Both the position numbers and the translations under genes were made by a program. Below the pieces are notes generated by a model. It was given only the letters and a program-made list of their open reading frames with translations. It was not told the origin of the DNA and did not search any database. 64,000 nt of DNA from Euphorbia lathyris (taxonomy: Eukaryota > Streptophyta > Magnoliopsida > Malpighiales > Euphorbiaceae), in the NCBI RefSeq assembly GCF_963576675.1, contig NC_088916.1, positions 77,207,501-77,271,500 on the forward strand, written 5' to 3'. Positions within the stretch are counted from its first letter, which is position 1; every line of letters begins with the position of its first letter. Positions 47,920 to 58,979 of the stretch are shown piece by piece.

Positions 47920-49401
47920 TTAAATTAGCTTACCCGGTCTCATAGTTCTGCAACTGTCGAGAGCCAAATCTCTAGCAAAACCTCCCAATCTTGATCGAAA
48001 TATCTCAATATCATCAACCAACTTCTTTTTGTTCAAAAGCTTCTGATTATCAATCACATCCATCAATGATCTCATAATCTCTGATTTGTTGCAAAAATTA
48101 GTTGCATCATATTGAAAAGCTGGATTCAACCAATATGCAACGGCATGCAGATTTCGGTGCAACATCCTATCCCACCGTTTCTTGATAATAGATGTGTAAG
48201 GCTTGTACAAATGCTTCTTCATTTTAAACAAATCTTTTATGCCATTACGAGCCCTATACATCCCTTCATATACATAACCAAGTGCTGCTTTTTCATTAGA
48301 ATCACAAATCCGTAGAAAACACATTATAGGTGTCATTACTTTGACAAACATCAAGCTGTTGGTCCAAAACCGCTCATCTAAAACAATTTGTTTGACATCT
48401 TTACCTTTAGGCATCTTCAAATATTGTCTGAACTCATCATTTATTACCAAAGATTGCAAATCATTCTTATGATCATGTAGACTCTTCAATGCAATAAAAG
48501 TGGTGGCAAAACGAGTAGCACCAGGCCGCACTATCTCTGTCCAACCAGGTCGGTTCCTTAACCAGTTCAATGTATGTTTGTGATTATAAACAAATATAGT
48601 AATCTTTGAAGCTAAAGTGGCAACATCTCTTGCACTTGGAATTTCTGCAACATCTTTCATTATCAAGTTAATACAATGAACAACACAACGAGACCACTGA
48701 ATGGTAGGATATCTCTCTGAAAGTTTCTTTCCAGCAGCTTTGTAATTAGCACCATTATCTGTCACCATATGTAACACATTGTCTTGACCGACCATCTCAA
48801 CAATTTCTCCAAATAGTATGCATACATTTTCAACATCTGTAAATATACTTGAAGCATCAACTGACTTAATAAATGACAAACCCTTTGAGCAATATACCAA
48901 AAAAGTAATAAGTGGCCTTTGTCTGGTGTCTGTGCATCCATCACCCATGATAATGCATCCAAATTCTGCCCAGTGTTGTCTATGAGCATCCACAAGTAAT
49001 TTAACTTGTGTTTTTGCATCCCTCAACAAGTTAAGACATAATGCATGAAAAGCAGGGACTTTATATCTATGGCCTATGCTTGCTATCCTATCTGCTACAT
49101 CTTGAAAAAATGGAGAGTTCATAGCATTGAAAGGATTACAATCATCATAAAACCACATAGCAATGGCCATATCTGTATTATGCCATTTTTCCTTACTTTG
49201 CATGTAAGCTTTAATTGTTGGCTGTATAGGATCTGCAGTGCCAGTTTTAAAAAAAAGAAGTGATCTCACCAGCTTTCGATTTGCCTTTGGAGGATGCACC
49301 GCTATCAACATGTTTTGAAGGACATGATGCAATCTCTTCAATCTGATCATCATCTTCGTTGATGCATACACATGCCCTCTTATTCCCCTGAGCATTCTCA
49401 A
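47920..49401 (-). pseudogene. hAT transposase, central catalytic part
   Basis: A 490-residue frame contains the DUF659/RNase H-like fold: AIAMWFYDDCNPFNAMNSPF, CIIMGDGCTDTRQRPLITFL (catalytic Asp region), HMVTDNGANYKAAGK, RCVVHCINLIMKD and WNRL-type segments through VAYWLNPAFQYD. A GDGCTD and a VTDNGANY motif are the expected Asp-bearing strands. The first 40 or so residues upstream of the true domain come from a frame disrupted between BED and catalytic parts. Confidence 0.88.
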
Positions 49402-49683
49402 TTTCTTTCAGCGATCCTTAAAGTAAAAATCTAGCTTCTGCTGTAACTTTCATGCAAATAACAACATTGCCTCTCAACCCTGCTATATGCTTTTTCATTC
49501 GGTTAATTCCCCCCCCCCCCCCCCCCCCGCAATTTCTTTTTTACAATAGAAACATATCAACACTCTCTTTCCTTTTGAATTTGTTCCCTCTGAACAAAAT
49601 CTCCAAGTTGGATCAGTTCGGTGTCTTATATTCGGTTCTTGAGTCTTATTAGCAACATCACTAGAATTTTCCGTTGATTCCAT
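49402..49683 (-). pseudogene. hAT transposase, N-terminal BED zinc finger, frameshifted
   Basis: It starts MESTENSSDVANKTQEPN at 49683 and contains DPTWRF, LICFYCKKEIAGGGG (first two Cys), then after the poly-C tract NRMKKHIAGLRGN and VVICMKV (His and further Cys). A run of 20 C at 49509-49528 encodes the glycine stretch of the BED loop and shifts the frame; a stop near 49418 adds to this. BED fingers bind transposon ends. As read, the protein cannot be made in one frame. Confidence 0.85.
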
Positions 49684-50441
49684 TACCTAAACAAAATTTA
49701 CAAACATAACAGAACATAATAATTAATCTCTGAAATAAATAACAACAAGTTTTGCTAACTCATTTGACAGAATCAACAACAAGAATTTCACACAACTATC
49801 AATCAAATGTATGCTTAGTGAATGCAAATTGCAATCAAATAAACAGCTTACAAATGCATAAGAAAGCATTCAATTTAATGACCCACAAATGAATAATCAA
49901 ATGACCCACAAATAAATAATGCTGCCAAAATCATTCATAATTTATAAATAAACAAAGATTAAAGAACTAATATAATATCCATCCACTACACTTTAATAAT
50001 TACAGAAACCCAAACATGTTCCAGAAAGAGGCGGAACAAAGCAGAGTCGAGGTGGAGTTGGCGGAAGAGAGGCGTTGGGGCGGCGGAACAAAGGCCGAGT
50101 CGGGAACAGAGGCGGAGTCGAGGTGGAGTTGGCGAAGTCGAGGAAGATCGATTGATATTGGGGAAATTGTTAGGTTTTTTTTTCTTTTTATGTTCTGTGT
50201 CTTACAAACACGTTTTATATTTTTTGTTCCTTTTAATTTAATTAAATTTTAAATCGTATAATAATTTTAGCTTAAAAAAAATGAATAAAAAAATGAAAAC
50301 CCGGGGTCACATGGGTTCCCGGACTGACCGTCGGGTCCCGGGTTGACCCCGAGTCTCTCCGGATAATCGGAGTGGCTCGGACCTCGGTTCGACCGATCCG
50401 ACCGATCGGTCTGGTCCGAGCCTGCTAACATTGCTAAGAAC

Positions 50442-51049
50442 TTATAAATACTGAAACCTACACGAAAGGGGTAAAATTCTGTTTGAAAATGCTCACTCGA
50501 ACATGGTGATCGATCGTCGGAAGTTTTCCCGAGTTATCGAAAGAGCAAACAAAGACTACCACGAGATAGCCAACATTCAGGGAAGTTCAAAATTACGCTC
50601 ATTTCACTAGTAAAGTCGTTTAAAAGACTGAGATCTAACACTTTCTGGTGAAGAGTACCTACTCCGATCACAACACCTTTTGGTCAGAAAAATAGTAATA
50701 TCGATCTCAAAATCTTCCTTACAAAACAAAAAATTTATTGGTGTAATTTTTGTTTCAAGAAATTGCTGGAATATGGAATTATGAAAAAAAAGGATGGAAG
50801 GAAAAAGGAAAAGAAATAAAAAAAACAGAAAGAAAACTTTTCCTAACTTTTTTTAACTTTCACAAGTTCTATAACTACCCATAATAATAAAAAATATATT
50901 AATATTGAAAAAAATTAATGGGATCAACTCCATTTATTATTGTTTTTATTAATAATAAAAAATAAATTAGATGTTACGGTAATTAGATATTATTAACTTT
51001 CGAATAAAAGGAAATAATATCTAATCAATATTAGTTTTTTTGGAAGCTA
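50442..51049. other. Non-coding spacer
   Basis: AT-rich between the hAT TSD and the start of duplication copy 2. No feature was recognised. Confidence 0.6.
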
Positions 51050-51261
51050 ATCAATATTAGTTAATGAAAAATCAACATATATTATGAATCCTAATACAAA
51101 TTCATTCTTCTCTCTGTAAGGCTTTCTATATTTTCTGTTTTTCGTTCTTCTCTATGTAAGGGTTTCTTCATTTTATCCTAATACCGATTCATTCTTCTTC
51201 TTCGATCAACTATTTGTCAATCTTATCACAAATGTGAAGGGACAACATCAAAAGAGGAGAT

Positions 51262-51895
51262 ATGTCTACGTTGCCTAAAGGTTGCATAGCAAACATCTTG
51301 TCCTTTACAAATCTTAAAACCATTTGTGTTCTATCAAAAATTTCTTCTGCGTTCAAGAACGCCGCCAAATCTGACACAGTTTGGGAGAAATTCTTGCCAT
51401 CTGATCATCACTTTATTCTCTCCTGTTCCAATTCTCCGGTGCCGTCATTGTTGCCGAAGAAATGGCTCTTTCTCAATCTTTGTAACAACTCCTTAATTTA
51501 TAGATACTTGATTGAAATTGAATTTGAATTTTGAAAATCAGAGTTTCTCACTGGCGAAATGGAGTGGAAAGAAATGCTTCATGCTTTCTACAAGAGATCT
51601 TCAGATTGTTTGGGGAGATGATTCGCCACACTAAAAATGGACTTCCGCTCCATGTTGGATTTCAATCTGATCCCCATTTTTATTTTATGTGATATCTAAA
51701 ATAATGAGAATTCCTTCAAATTAACCAGATTTGAAGAGGTGGCGGAGCTTATAAACGTATCCCGACTCAAAATCAACGGAAACATCGATACGAATCGACT
51801 ATCAACGTGGATAATGTACACATCACTTATCATGTCCAAGCTCGACAAAAGGGCTTATAGATTCAACTCGCTAGTTGCATCGATGTTAGGGTTCA
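51262..51895 (+). pseudogene. F-box/PP2-B-like pseudogene (PP2a-2)
   Basis: Exon 1 starts MSTLPKGCIANILSFTNLK with KNAAKSDTVWEKFLPSDHH intact (the Trp codon mutated to a stop in copy 1 is TGG here). The exon 1 end and first donor are deleted, as in PP2a-1. Exon 2 (about 51546-51650) has an in-frame TAA after SPH and a deletion before the lost donor. Exon 3 (about 51734-51893) encodes ELINVSRLKINGNID and ends in a MITE. The PP2 domain is incomplete, so it is non-functional. Confidence 0.85.
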
Positions 51896-52080
51896 TCAGT
51901 ATTTTTTACATAGACCCTGATGACCACGTGAATTTAGTCATTCACTGTTAGATTTAGGCTGATTAAATCTAAGCCCTAGGATACTTTGAATCACCGCCTT
52001 AGGATTTGAATCAGCCTACATCTAACGGTGAATGACCAAATCCATTGTGTTCATTAGGGTCCATGTGAACACTACTGTAG
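51894..52080. mobile_element. MITE present only in duplication copy 2
   Basis: About 185 bp with long imperfect inverted arms: the left carries ACATAGACCCTGATGA, GTCATTCAC and TAGATTTAGGCTGATT; the right, inverted, carries ACATGGACCCTAATGA, GTCATTCAC and TAGATGTAGGCTGATT. Copy 1 reads straight through at 850 (TTAGGATTCAAATGG), which defines the empty site. The target duplication is short and uncertain (ATTC-like). Confidence 0.8.
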
Positions 52081-52748
52081 AATTCAAATGGTGAATTAGG
52101 AATTCGTATTAAAAGTGTTGAAAGTCATTTGAAAGGTGGGTTTGTTGTTTAAGGAATAGAGATTAGGCCTTATTGACATTGTTTGTTTGCAACCCATTAA
52201 ATTTAGACTTATTAAATTTAAGTTATGTGATGATTTTAATTTCCAGTTTAGATCTAACGGGATAAAGCATCCTAAAAGCTTTAAAGTTTTTAGGAAAGTG
52301 TCAATTTAGTTTCAACGTAGAAAATAACATCATTTTTTTAGATTTAATGTTTGTGAAATTAAATCAATTTGTTTTTCCTGTAATGGTTTGTTGTTTAATA
52401 TGTTCATGTAACCTAGCTTTTATAACTGTTTACGATAGAAATGAGAGCACTATATAAACCATTAATCTTTCAATTATTAGCTTAACAACCATTAAGATAA
52501 TTCCAAATTAATAATAAATGTTTTCTATGCATATTATCTAGTTAATTAAGACTGAACATTAGAATGAGAGGGTGATTAGAGCCTAACTATGTCTCTTTTT
52601 CGAATTAAACTCTAGTGTGAAATTGAGATTGACCAGATATAAGTTGCACAAACAACTTAAACGTGTATTATTGGAACTTCTTAATAAGTCATGTAATATT
52701 ATTTCATTGTAGATCTGTATCATAATTACTTCAGCTACCAAATCAATA

Positions 52749-53700
52749 GTGGTTGAACTATGCAAAGACCTCAAACTTAACAGAGACAACTATGATGTGT
52801 GGAGCGTCAAAATTGAGTATCTGCTTGAGGATAATGATGTTCTTAGTACCTTAACAACGGTTATGCCGAACCTGAGGAAGGAACTACTACTCAGCATCGA
52901 AGGGATATGGATCTTTATGTGGCTTGGAAGAAGAAAAACACTCAAGCTAGACTCATCTTGCTTAGTGCGATGGATGATGATCTCAAAAAAGTATCGAGCT
53001 AAAGAGACACCAAAGGATCTATGGGATTCTTTGAAGGATAAGTTTGGAAGTATGTCTCTAACTAAACTCCAGTCTCTTACTATAAAGTTTGATACCTACA
53101 GAAAGAAAGCCCATCACACTATCAGGAAGCATTTGAGAGGAATGTCTAACATGATCAGTTCCCTCGATGCAGGAGGTCACAAGTTGACTGATGAGTAGAA
53201 AGTTCAAGTTGTTATTCGCTCATTGCCAAATAGTTGGGAGGATATGAAGATGCACCTGACCCATTGTTACGACCTTTGAGGATGTCAGCCGCCACCTGGA
53301 GCTGGAAAAGGACCGATTAGCTGCCGTCAGAGTGAGTTCCGAGGCTAATTGTGTGGGTTCTCATTCGAGTGGGAATGTTCTTAAAACTCAAGGAAAGAAG
53401 CGCAAGCGTTTCTATGGCAAAGGCAAAGAGCAAACAAAGGAACCCAAAAAAAAATGGAAGAACAAAAGAACAAGCGCAAAGTTAATATCTCACGTGTGAA
53501 ATGTTAGAATTTCCAGCAAAGAGGGCATTATGCGTCTGAATGCAAAGTCCCTAAGGTACATGTTTCTAAAACGCTTGTTAGTCAAGTTTATATATCTTCT
53601 ACTGTTCTTTTGACTGATTTAGATCCTTTATGGATAATTGATTCAGGTGCAACGAACCACATGACGAAATATCTTGAAGCCTTCGTAGGTTTACAATAAC
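52749..53700 (+). pseudogene. Truncated Ty1/copia gag-protease remnant, copy 2
   Basis: Same fragment as 1500-2460 but with the N-terminal gag part open (VELCKDLKLNRDNYDVW). A stop at about 53196 interrupts the capsid. There is a deletion near 53268, and a TAG followed by Cys-to-Phe (NFQQ) replaces the first CxxC pair of the zinc knuckle, leaving RGHYASEC. The DSGA protease start is still visible at about 53638, and homology ends at about 53700. Confidence 0.85.
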
Positions 53701-54333
53701 TAAATACGACATATCGATAGATTTGGGGAAATCGGAAATGACAGGTTCAACGCAAAAGTATCCAACTAACCAACTGCGTATTTGAAAAATATATATGTAA
53801 AATGAAGAAAGAATACTTACATGAACTTGAATATGCTTAGATCTTGGATTGGATTGATGAATTTTGTTGTGAGAATTTGAAAGAAATGAAAAGGAAAAGG
53901 AGCTTGTTGGAGATTAGGTTATATACAACTAATGATATTTTTGTCCAGAATGAATGAAAGTGTCTAATTTGATAAAATAAAAGGAAAGTGTATTAAATAT
54001 ATTAATGGACCCCATCAATTAGTCTAGATTTGTAATTGATCCTTTTCTTTTTCGTGGTCCACTGTAGCAATGTTAAGGTTTGATGATTTCCTTTTTACGG
54101 TAATTTCCTTTTCAAATAACGAATAAAAATTTGGTAAGTAATAGTAATAATTTATTTCTAACCTTAATTATAAATAATATATCAATATTAATAAATTAAA
54201 TCAATTATAGATAAAATTATTATCAATTTTATTATAAATTCTAATGTTTTATGATCAATTATAAATTAGATCAATTATAGATATTATAGATCAATTATAG
54301 TTATTAAGGTAAATTCTAAACAAAATCTTGTGG

Positions 54334-54372
<39 letters not shown>

Positions 54373-55149
54373 AAATTGCATATTTCTGGGTTGTTTTTGT
54401 CAAAATCTCGACGTAGTTTTTTTCTTTTTTTATGATTGAGGTTTTTTGTTTTGTTAAAAACAAGAATATTTTTTTTTGTTTTACACTATTAAAATGAGCA
54501 TTGAGGACATCAAAATTGCAAATTTTCAAAAGTTTATGATATTTTAAGTAATTTTAATTCTGTAACTTTTTAATTTTAAGATCATGTATGTGTTGTTTGA
54601 TGAGGAGATAGAAAGTGAATTTTAAAGAGAAAAAGCTCGGGAAATTATGATTTTTTAAAATAAAAAAATTAGTTTCATAGTAAATATGGTATAAACAATT
54701 TTAATTTTTGTAATTTTTTATTTTGATTTCGTTAACTGTCATTTTTATAGTATCAACTAAAAAAACATCGTTTTTAACAAAACGAAAACCTGAATCTTAT
54801 TTGGACAAAAAAAAGAGTCATAGGCATATAATTAATAAATAAAAACATGACCACAAAGTTTTTTTTTAATTTACCCTAAATATTATTAACGAAATAATGT
54901 TTTCAATCATAAATTTTATTTTATATATATATGATCACTTATTAACAACAACTCATACATATCTCATATTTTACACGTATCGACAAAAATAAGTATATTG
55001 TATATACATTTTTAAAATATTACATCTATTTCTGAAAATAAAATAATAACATAAAATGTTTTCTATTTAAACTATATGTAACGTGCGTAGAATTCAAAAA
55101 TAACAACGATTACATTAAACAGCTATTATTGTTAGATAAAATAACATAA
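53701..55149. other. AT-rich spacer, duplicate of 2461-3950
   Basis: Non-coding. (TA)n lies at about 54337-54370, where copy 1 has only a short run. No gene was seen. Confidence 0.65.
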
Positions 55150-55560
55150 AACCTTTTCTATTTAAACTAGCTGCCGGTTTATTTTCTACGGTTTCTAATT
55201 TTACTATTTTCTATTTAAACTAGCTGTCGGTTTCTAACTTTAATTTTTTTCTATTTAAACTAGCTGCCGGTTTATTTTCTGCGGTTTCTAATTTTACTAT
55301 TTTCTAGTTAAACTAGCTGTCGGTTTCTAACTTTAATTTTTTCTATTTAAACTAGCTGCCGGTTTATTTTCTGCAGTTTCTAACTTTAATTTTTTCAATC
55401 TAAACTAGCTGTCGGTTTATTTTCTACGGTTTCTAACTTTAATTTTTTCTGCTGCCTGTTTATTTTCTGCAGTTTCTAACTTTAATTTTTTTTCAATCTA
55501 AACTAACTGCCGGTTTATTTTTTGCGGTTTCTAACTTTAATTTTTCCTTTTTATAAGCAT
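55150..55560. repeat. Minisatellite, unit about 55-60 bp, copy 2
   Basis: About seven imperfect units with the same core as 3955-4225 (CTAGCTGCCGGTTTATTTTC then TTTCTAACTTTAAT). It has more units than copy 1, indicating array length change after duplication. Confidence 0.82.
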
Positions 55561-55913
55561 CTTTCAAATAAAAACAAAATCCAAAAATAAAAATATTTAC
55601 ATTTTTTTTATGATAATTCAATTTTTTCAATATTGTACCCTCTTATATATTATTTATGAAGTTCTTTTTCTTTTTGTGAAATTTAAAGATAAATGTAAAT
55701 TTAAATGAAACGGAAATAGGTGTTTTAGGACATAAATGTATAAGGTTAAGTTTGGTAACAACGGTTGAGAAGTTCTTGCCATCTGATTATCAGATCATCC
55801 TCTCCGGTTCCAATTCTTCAGTGCCGTCGTTGTTGTCGAAGAAACAGCTCTTTCTCAATCTCTGTAACAATCCAATCCTCATCGACAACAGAAGAAAGGT
55901 ATCAATCTCGTTA

Positions 55914-57388
55914 TGGCCGGCTCTAAGGGAGTTTCTCTAGGCCTGCGCCTAGGACCTCACCAAAATGTGAGGCCTCTTTTTTTTTTTTTACACATAAAAG
56001 TACCTTTTCTTTATATTAGTTTTTCATAATTAAAAACTTCCTAACCTAATATCCAGCTTGCTCTCCATTTTTACTTTTTGTGTTTTTTTTACAACACACC
56101 TGTATTAATATTCACATTTGTCCTATACGTTTTTCCTATGCATAGTACTAAAAAAAAACTAACACTTTGAAAACAATTCAAATGTAGAACCCACTATTTT
56201 GGTATTTTGTTATTGTTAAACGTTTATAAATTACAAGATGAAATTCAGATTATTAATTACGGTTTGTAATTTGGTTTAAAATGTTATTTAGCTTCCGATT
56301 TATTTAAAATTTTGTTACTTGGCTAATAATTTATTATTTGGTCACCTTCTTCACTCAATTTTGACGAAGCATTTGACAAAATCATTATCCTTCTTATATG
56401 TGGTGATATTTCGACATATGAAATTGACATGCCGTCTTATGCAAAAAAAATAATTAATGGGATAATTCAAAATTTATCTATTTTTTTCAAAATATGATCA
56501 CATGTCAATAGTTTTATTAAGTTTATAACTAAATTGGGTGAAATTTCATTAATCGGGATAATTCAGTGACCAAATGATAATATTTTGGATATGATAAAAC
56601 TTTGGATAGATCGAGAGTCAAATGAAAAGAGTCAAACAGTGGTTTAAGCTTGTAATTCATAATAAACCAATCTCTAATCAACAAGATAAATTCTTCTCTT
56701 TCTTTTCATATAATATTGCAATTAGGTCTGAGTTCCACCATCCAAGATTAATTTTCAAAACTTAGTACTTTATCATCTGCTTGCTTCTCTCATGACCGGT
56801 GATTATTATATTATTTGAATTTTAGTTAATAATATATTAGTTTTACTATTTGATATTTATTATTTGTAAAATAATAGTATTATATTTAGATGTAAAAGTA
56901 CAAAATTTATTTAGAGCATGTATACTGGTTGTAACATTTGTTTGTTACATTGAGGTGCCAGGTATGCAAAATAAACTCTCACAGAAAACACTCCAGTATA
57001 ATGCTTGTTACTTCCAAAATTGTAGGGCCCACTTATCCATTAAAAAAATTGAACAAAATTTATAATTAATAAAAAAATATATGTTAAAAAAAACAAAGTA
57101 AGTGGCACAGAGTTGTCTGCCACTTTTTAATTCACATTGGGAGCTGAGTTACGCGCGTGTACACCATTTGCAATGCATCAGCTCCTGCGTGAATTACAAA
57201 CCACCTACTGCATCTCAAGTTTTTTCAAATGGTCCCACAATTTCTTTGTTACTACTGCAGGTAACTTACTTAAAATTAGAACAATAAAAACACTTCTTCT
57301 CTAACAGTTGGGTATTACAAGTGTGGTGTTACAAGTAACACACTTGTAACACCCATTAGACATGCTCTTAGAGCCTCCTGGAAAGGTC
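55914..57388. mobile_element. hAT-like non-autonomous element in PP2b-2 intron 1
   Basis: The 1.5-kb insertion relative to the empty site in copy 1 (ATCTCGT|ACAACTCC, about 4495) starts ATGGCCGGCTCTAAG and ends CTTAGAGCCTCCTGG, i.e. imperfect inverted ends sharing GGCTCTAAG. The adjacent GCCTGCGCCTAGGACCTCA resembles sequence common in plant hAT ends. The interior is AT-rich and non-coding. TSD is unclear (CTCGT versus TCCGT). Class assignment is inferred. Confidence 0.6.
56914..57367. mobile_element. Tourist-like (PIF/Harbinger) MITE
   Basis: 454 bp with inverted ends GAGCATGT...ACATGCTC, extending imperfectly to about 35 bp (TTGTAACATTTGTTTGTTAC versus, inverted, GTGTTACAAGTGTGTTAC). It is flanked by TTA on both sides (56911-56913 and 57368-57370), the TSD expected for this superfamily. 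It lies in the terminal repeat of the surrounding hAT-like element and so is younger. Confidence 0.88.
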
Positions 57389-57945
57389 CGTACAACTCCT
57401 CAATTTACCGATATACTTGATTGAAATTGAATTTGAATTTTGAAAATCAGAGTTTCTCACTGGCTAAATGGAGTGGAAAGAAATGTTTCATGCTTTCCGC
57501 AATAGATCTTCAAATTGTTTGGGGAGATTATTCGCCACACTGGAAATGGACTTTCGATCCTAACTCCAGGTTGGATTTCAATTTGATATCTAAAATAATG
57601 GCAATTCCTTCAAATTAACCAGATTTGAAGAGGTGGCGGCTCCAAATCAACGGCAAAATCGATACGAATCGGCTATCTACGTCGACAATGTACATAACAT
57701 TCCTCGTGTTCAAGCTCGACGAAAGGGCTTATGGATTCAATTCGCCAGTTGCATCGATTTTAGGGTTTAGTGAAGAACAATTAAGCAGAAACACTCGAAA
57801 TGTGTATTTTGACGAGAGAATAGGATTCAAGCGGCGGACTATGAATGGAGACATGGAGTCGCTGGTATTTGTGGCGTGTAGAGATATTTTCCATAGGTGA
57901 TTACCGAACGAGAGAGAAAACGGGTGGCTAGAGGTTGAATTGGGT

Positions 57946-58020
57946 CAGTTCTTTAACATCTCGATGGATAAAGATGTCTCGGTGGAGAAACTTGTTGGTT
58001 GGGTGAGGCCACGTGATCTT
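57946..58020 (+). pseudogene. LINE RNase H fragment (plus strand)
   Basis: It encodes SMDKDVSVEKLVGWVRPRD, matching the start of the fragment at 42130. It follows directly on the PP2b-2 C-terminus and is cut at about 58021 by LINE sequence in the opposite orientation. Confidence 0.65.
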
Positions 58021-58870
58021 TTAGAAATGAATTATCAAAGCGTCAGCAGCTAGAGTCTGGTGTAAAAACTCAGGCTCAGTATGCCAGGACAAAGGCGTAA
58101 CCAAAGACAATGTCTCCCTTGTGATAGCGTGGGCGACTTGGTTGACAGACCTACGACTAAAACAAATTGAGATTTCTGAATTAACAACTAACAATCTACG
58201 GCACGAGGTTATAATAGTGCCATACTCGGATTCGTCACAGACGTCGAACTGAATAGCAACAATCAGGCCCTCAACGTCGGATTCAATAATTAGGCGATTC
58301 CATTGTCCGTCCCTAGTGAATTGGAGAGCTCTGTGAAGACCCATTGCCTCTGCCAGTTTAGGTTCGAACAAGTCTTCTAACCAGTCTTCAAAAAAATCAG
58401 TACCAGGTACATGGTGGTCGATACCCATGTGCCGCCAAAGGATGCTCGCATAAGCACAATTGACAAATAGGTGAATTAGATGCCCGCCTTCCTCACTCCA
58501 AAGTGGACATAAATTGTCAATCAGGACACCTTTACATGCAAGAGCTTCCTTCACCGGTAGATAACCTCGACAAGCCTTCCAAATTAGCATCTTGACCCGA
58601 GGTGGGATTTTAAAGAACCACATTTGGGACCAAAGCTTGGGTTCAATCACTTCATGATCCATTGCCACTCAATAGCCGGACTTCACAGAGTAAATTCCTT
58701 TATTATCGAAGTACCAAATCATCCTATCGTGCTCCGAATAACCTCCTGCATTCAACTGAAGTAAACTCTGAACATCCATATCCACCATCAATGATAATAC
58801 AAGCTCGAGATCCCATTCACCATCATTCACGCCTCGGAGATCCGCATTCCATATTTCCTTATTCATTATT
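58021..58870 (-). pseudogene. LINE reverse-transcriptase zinc-binding region and RNase H remnant
   Basis: The minus strand runs from 58866 with WYFDNKGIYSVKSGY and a TGA at about 58672. It continues as the zf-RVT region (MWFFKIPPRVKMLIWKACRG, LPVKEALACKGVLIDNLCPL, HLFVNCAYASILWRHM). After an internal deletion near 58350 comes an RNase H C-terminal part (AEAMGLHRALQF, RLIIESDVEGLIVAIQ, VNQVAHAITR). These are the two C-terminal modules of plant L1-type LINE ORF2. The RT core is missing. Confidence 0.8.
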
Positions 58871-58979
58871 TTTCTTTCTTTTTTGTTAACAAAAAAAAAT
58901 TTTGAACATTGATAAAAATAATCTAAATAATTAGATTATTCAACAAAAGAAAAAATTCCTAAACCATATATATATATAT

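Larger units (their letters stand above)
46775..50433 (-). mobile_element. hAT DNA transposon, full length with 8-bp TSD
   Basis: The 3,659-bp element has ends CAATGTTATCAG (46775) and, inverted, CAATGTTAGCAG (50433), with further similarity into the GGACCGG stretch. These fit the CARNG ends known for hAT elements. Identical 8-bp duplications CTAAGAAC flank it (46767-46774 and 50434-50441). Inside on the minus strand is a transposase gene with BED, RNase H-like/DUF659 and dimerisation domains. Subterminal regions are GC-rich (about 46800-46880 and 50290-50430) around AT-rich filler. Confidence 0.93.
51050..57945 (+). repeat. Segmental duplication, copy 2
   Basis: Collinear with 1-5017, with extra insertions here: a MITE at about 51894-52080 and a hAT-like element with nested MITE at about 55914-57388. 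The minisatellite is longer than in copy 1. Many single-base differences indicate an old event. Both copies share the truncated copia gag and the loss of the PP2a second splice donor, so these defects preceded duplication. Confidence 0.85.
55760..57945 (+). pseudogene. F-box/PP2-B-like pseudogene (PP2b-2), intron-interrupted
   Basis: Exon 1 remnant at about 55760-55896 (EKFLPSDYQIILSGSN, then SKKQLFLNLCNNPI) ends at a GT donor. Intron 1 contains a 1.5-kb hAT-like insertion. Exon 2 (about 57450-57569) reads SFSLAKWSGKKCFMLSAIDL and ends at an intact CCAG/GT donor. Exon 3 (about 57625-57945) has a 20-bp deletion at its start, then KIDTNRLSTSTMY, FKLDERAYGFNSPVAS, MNGDMESLVFVACRDIFHR, a TGA at 57898-57900, and the family C-terminus ENGWLEVELGQFF. 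It is the most complete PP2 domain in the window but is still broken and lacks the F-box. Confidence 0.87.

Noticed and set aside
54284..54529. Minus-strand frame with Tyr-Ile repeats, also 60257-60512
   Set aside because: These are translations of (TA)n microsatellites.
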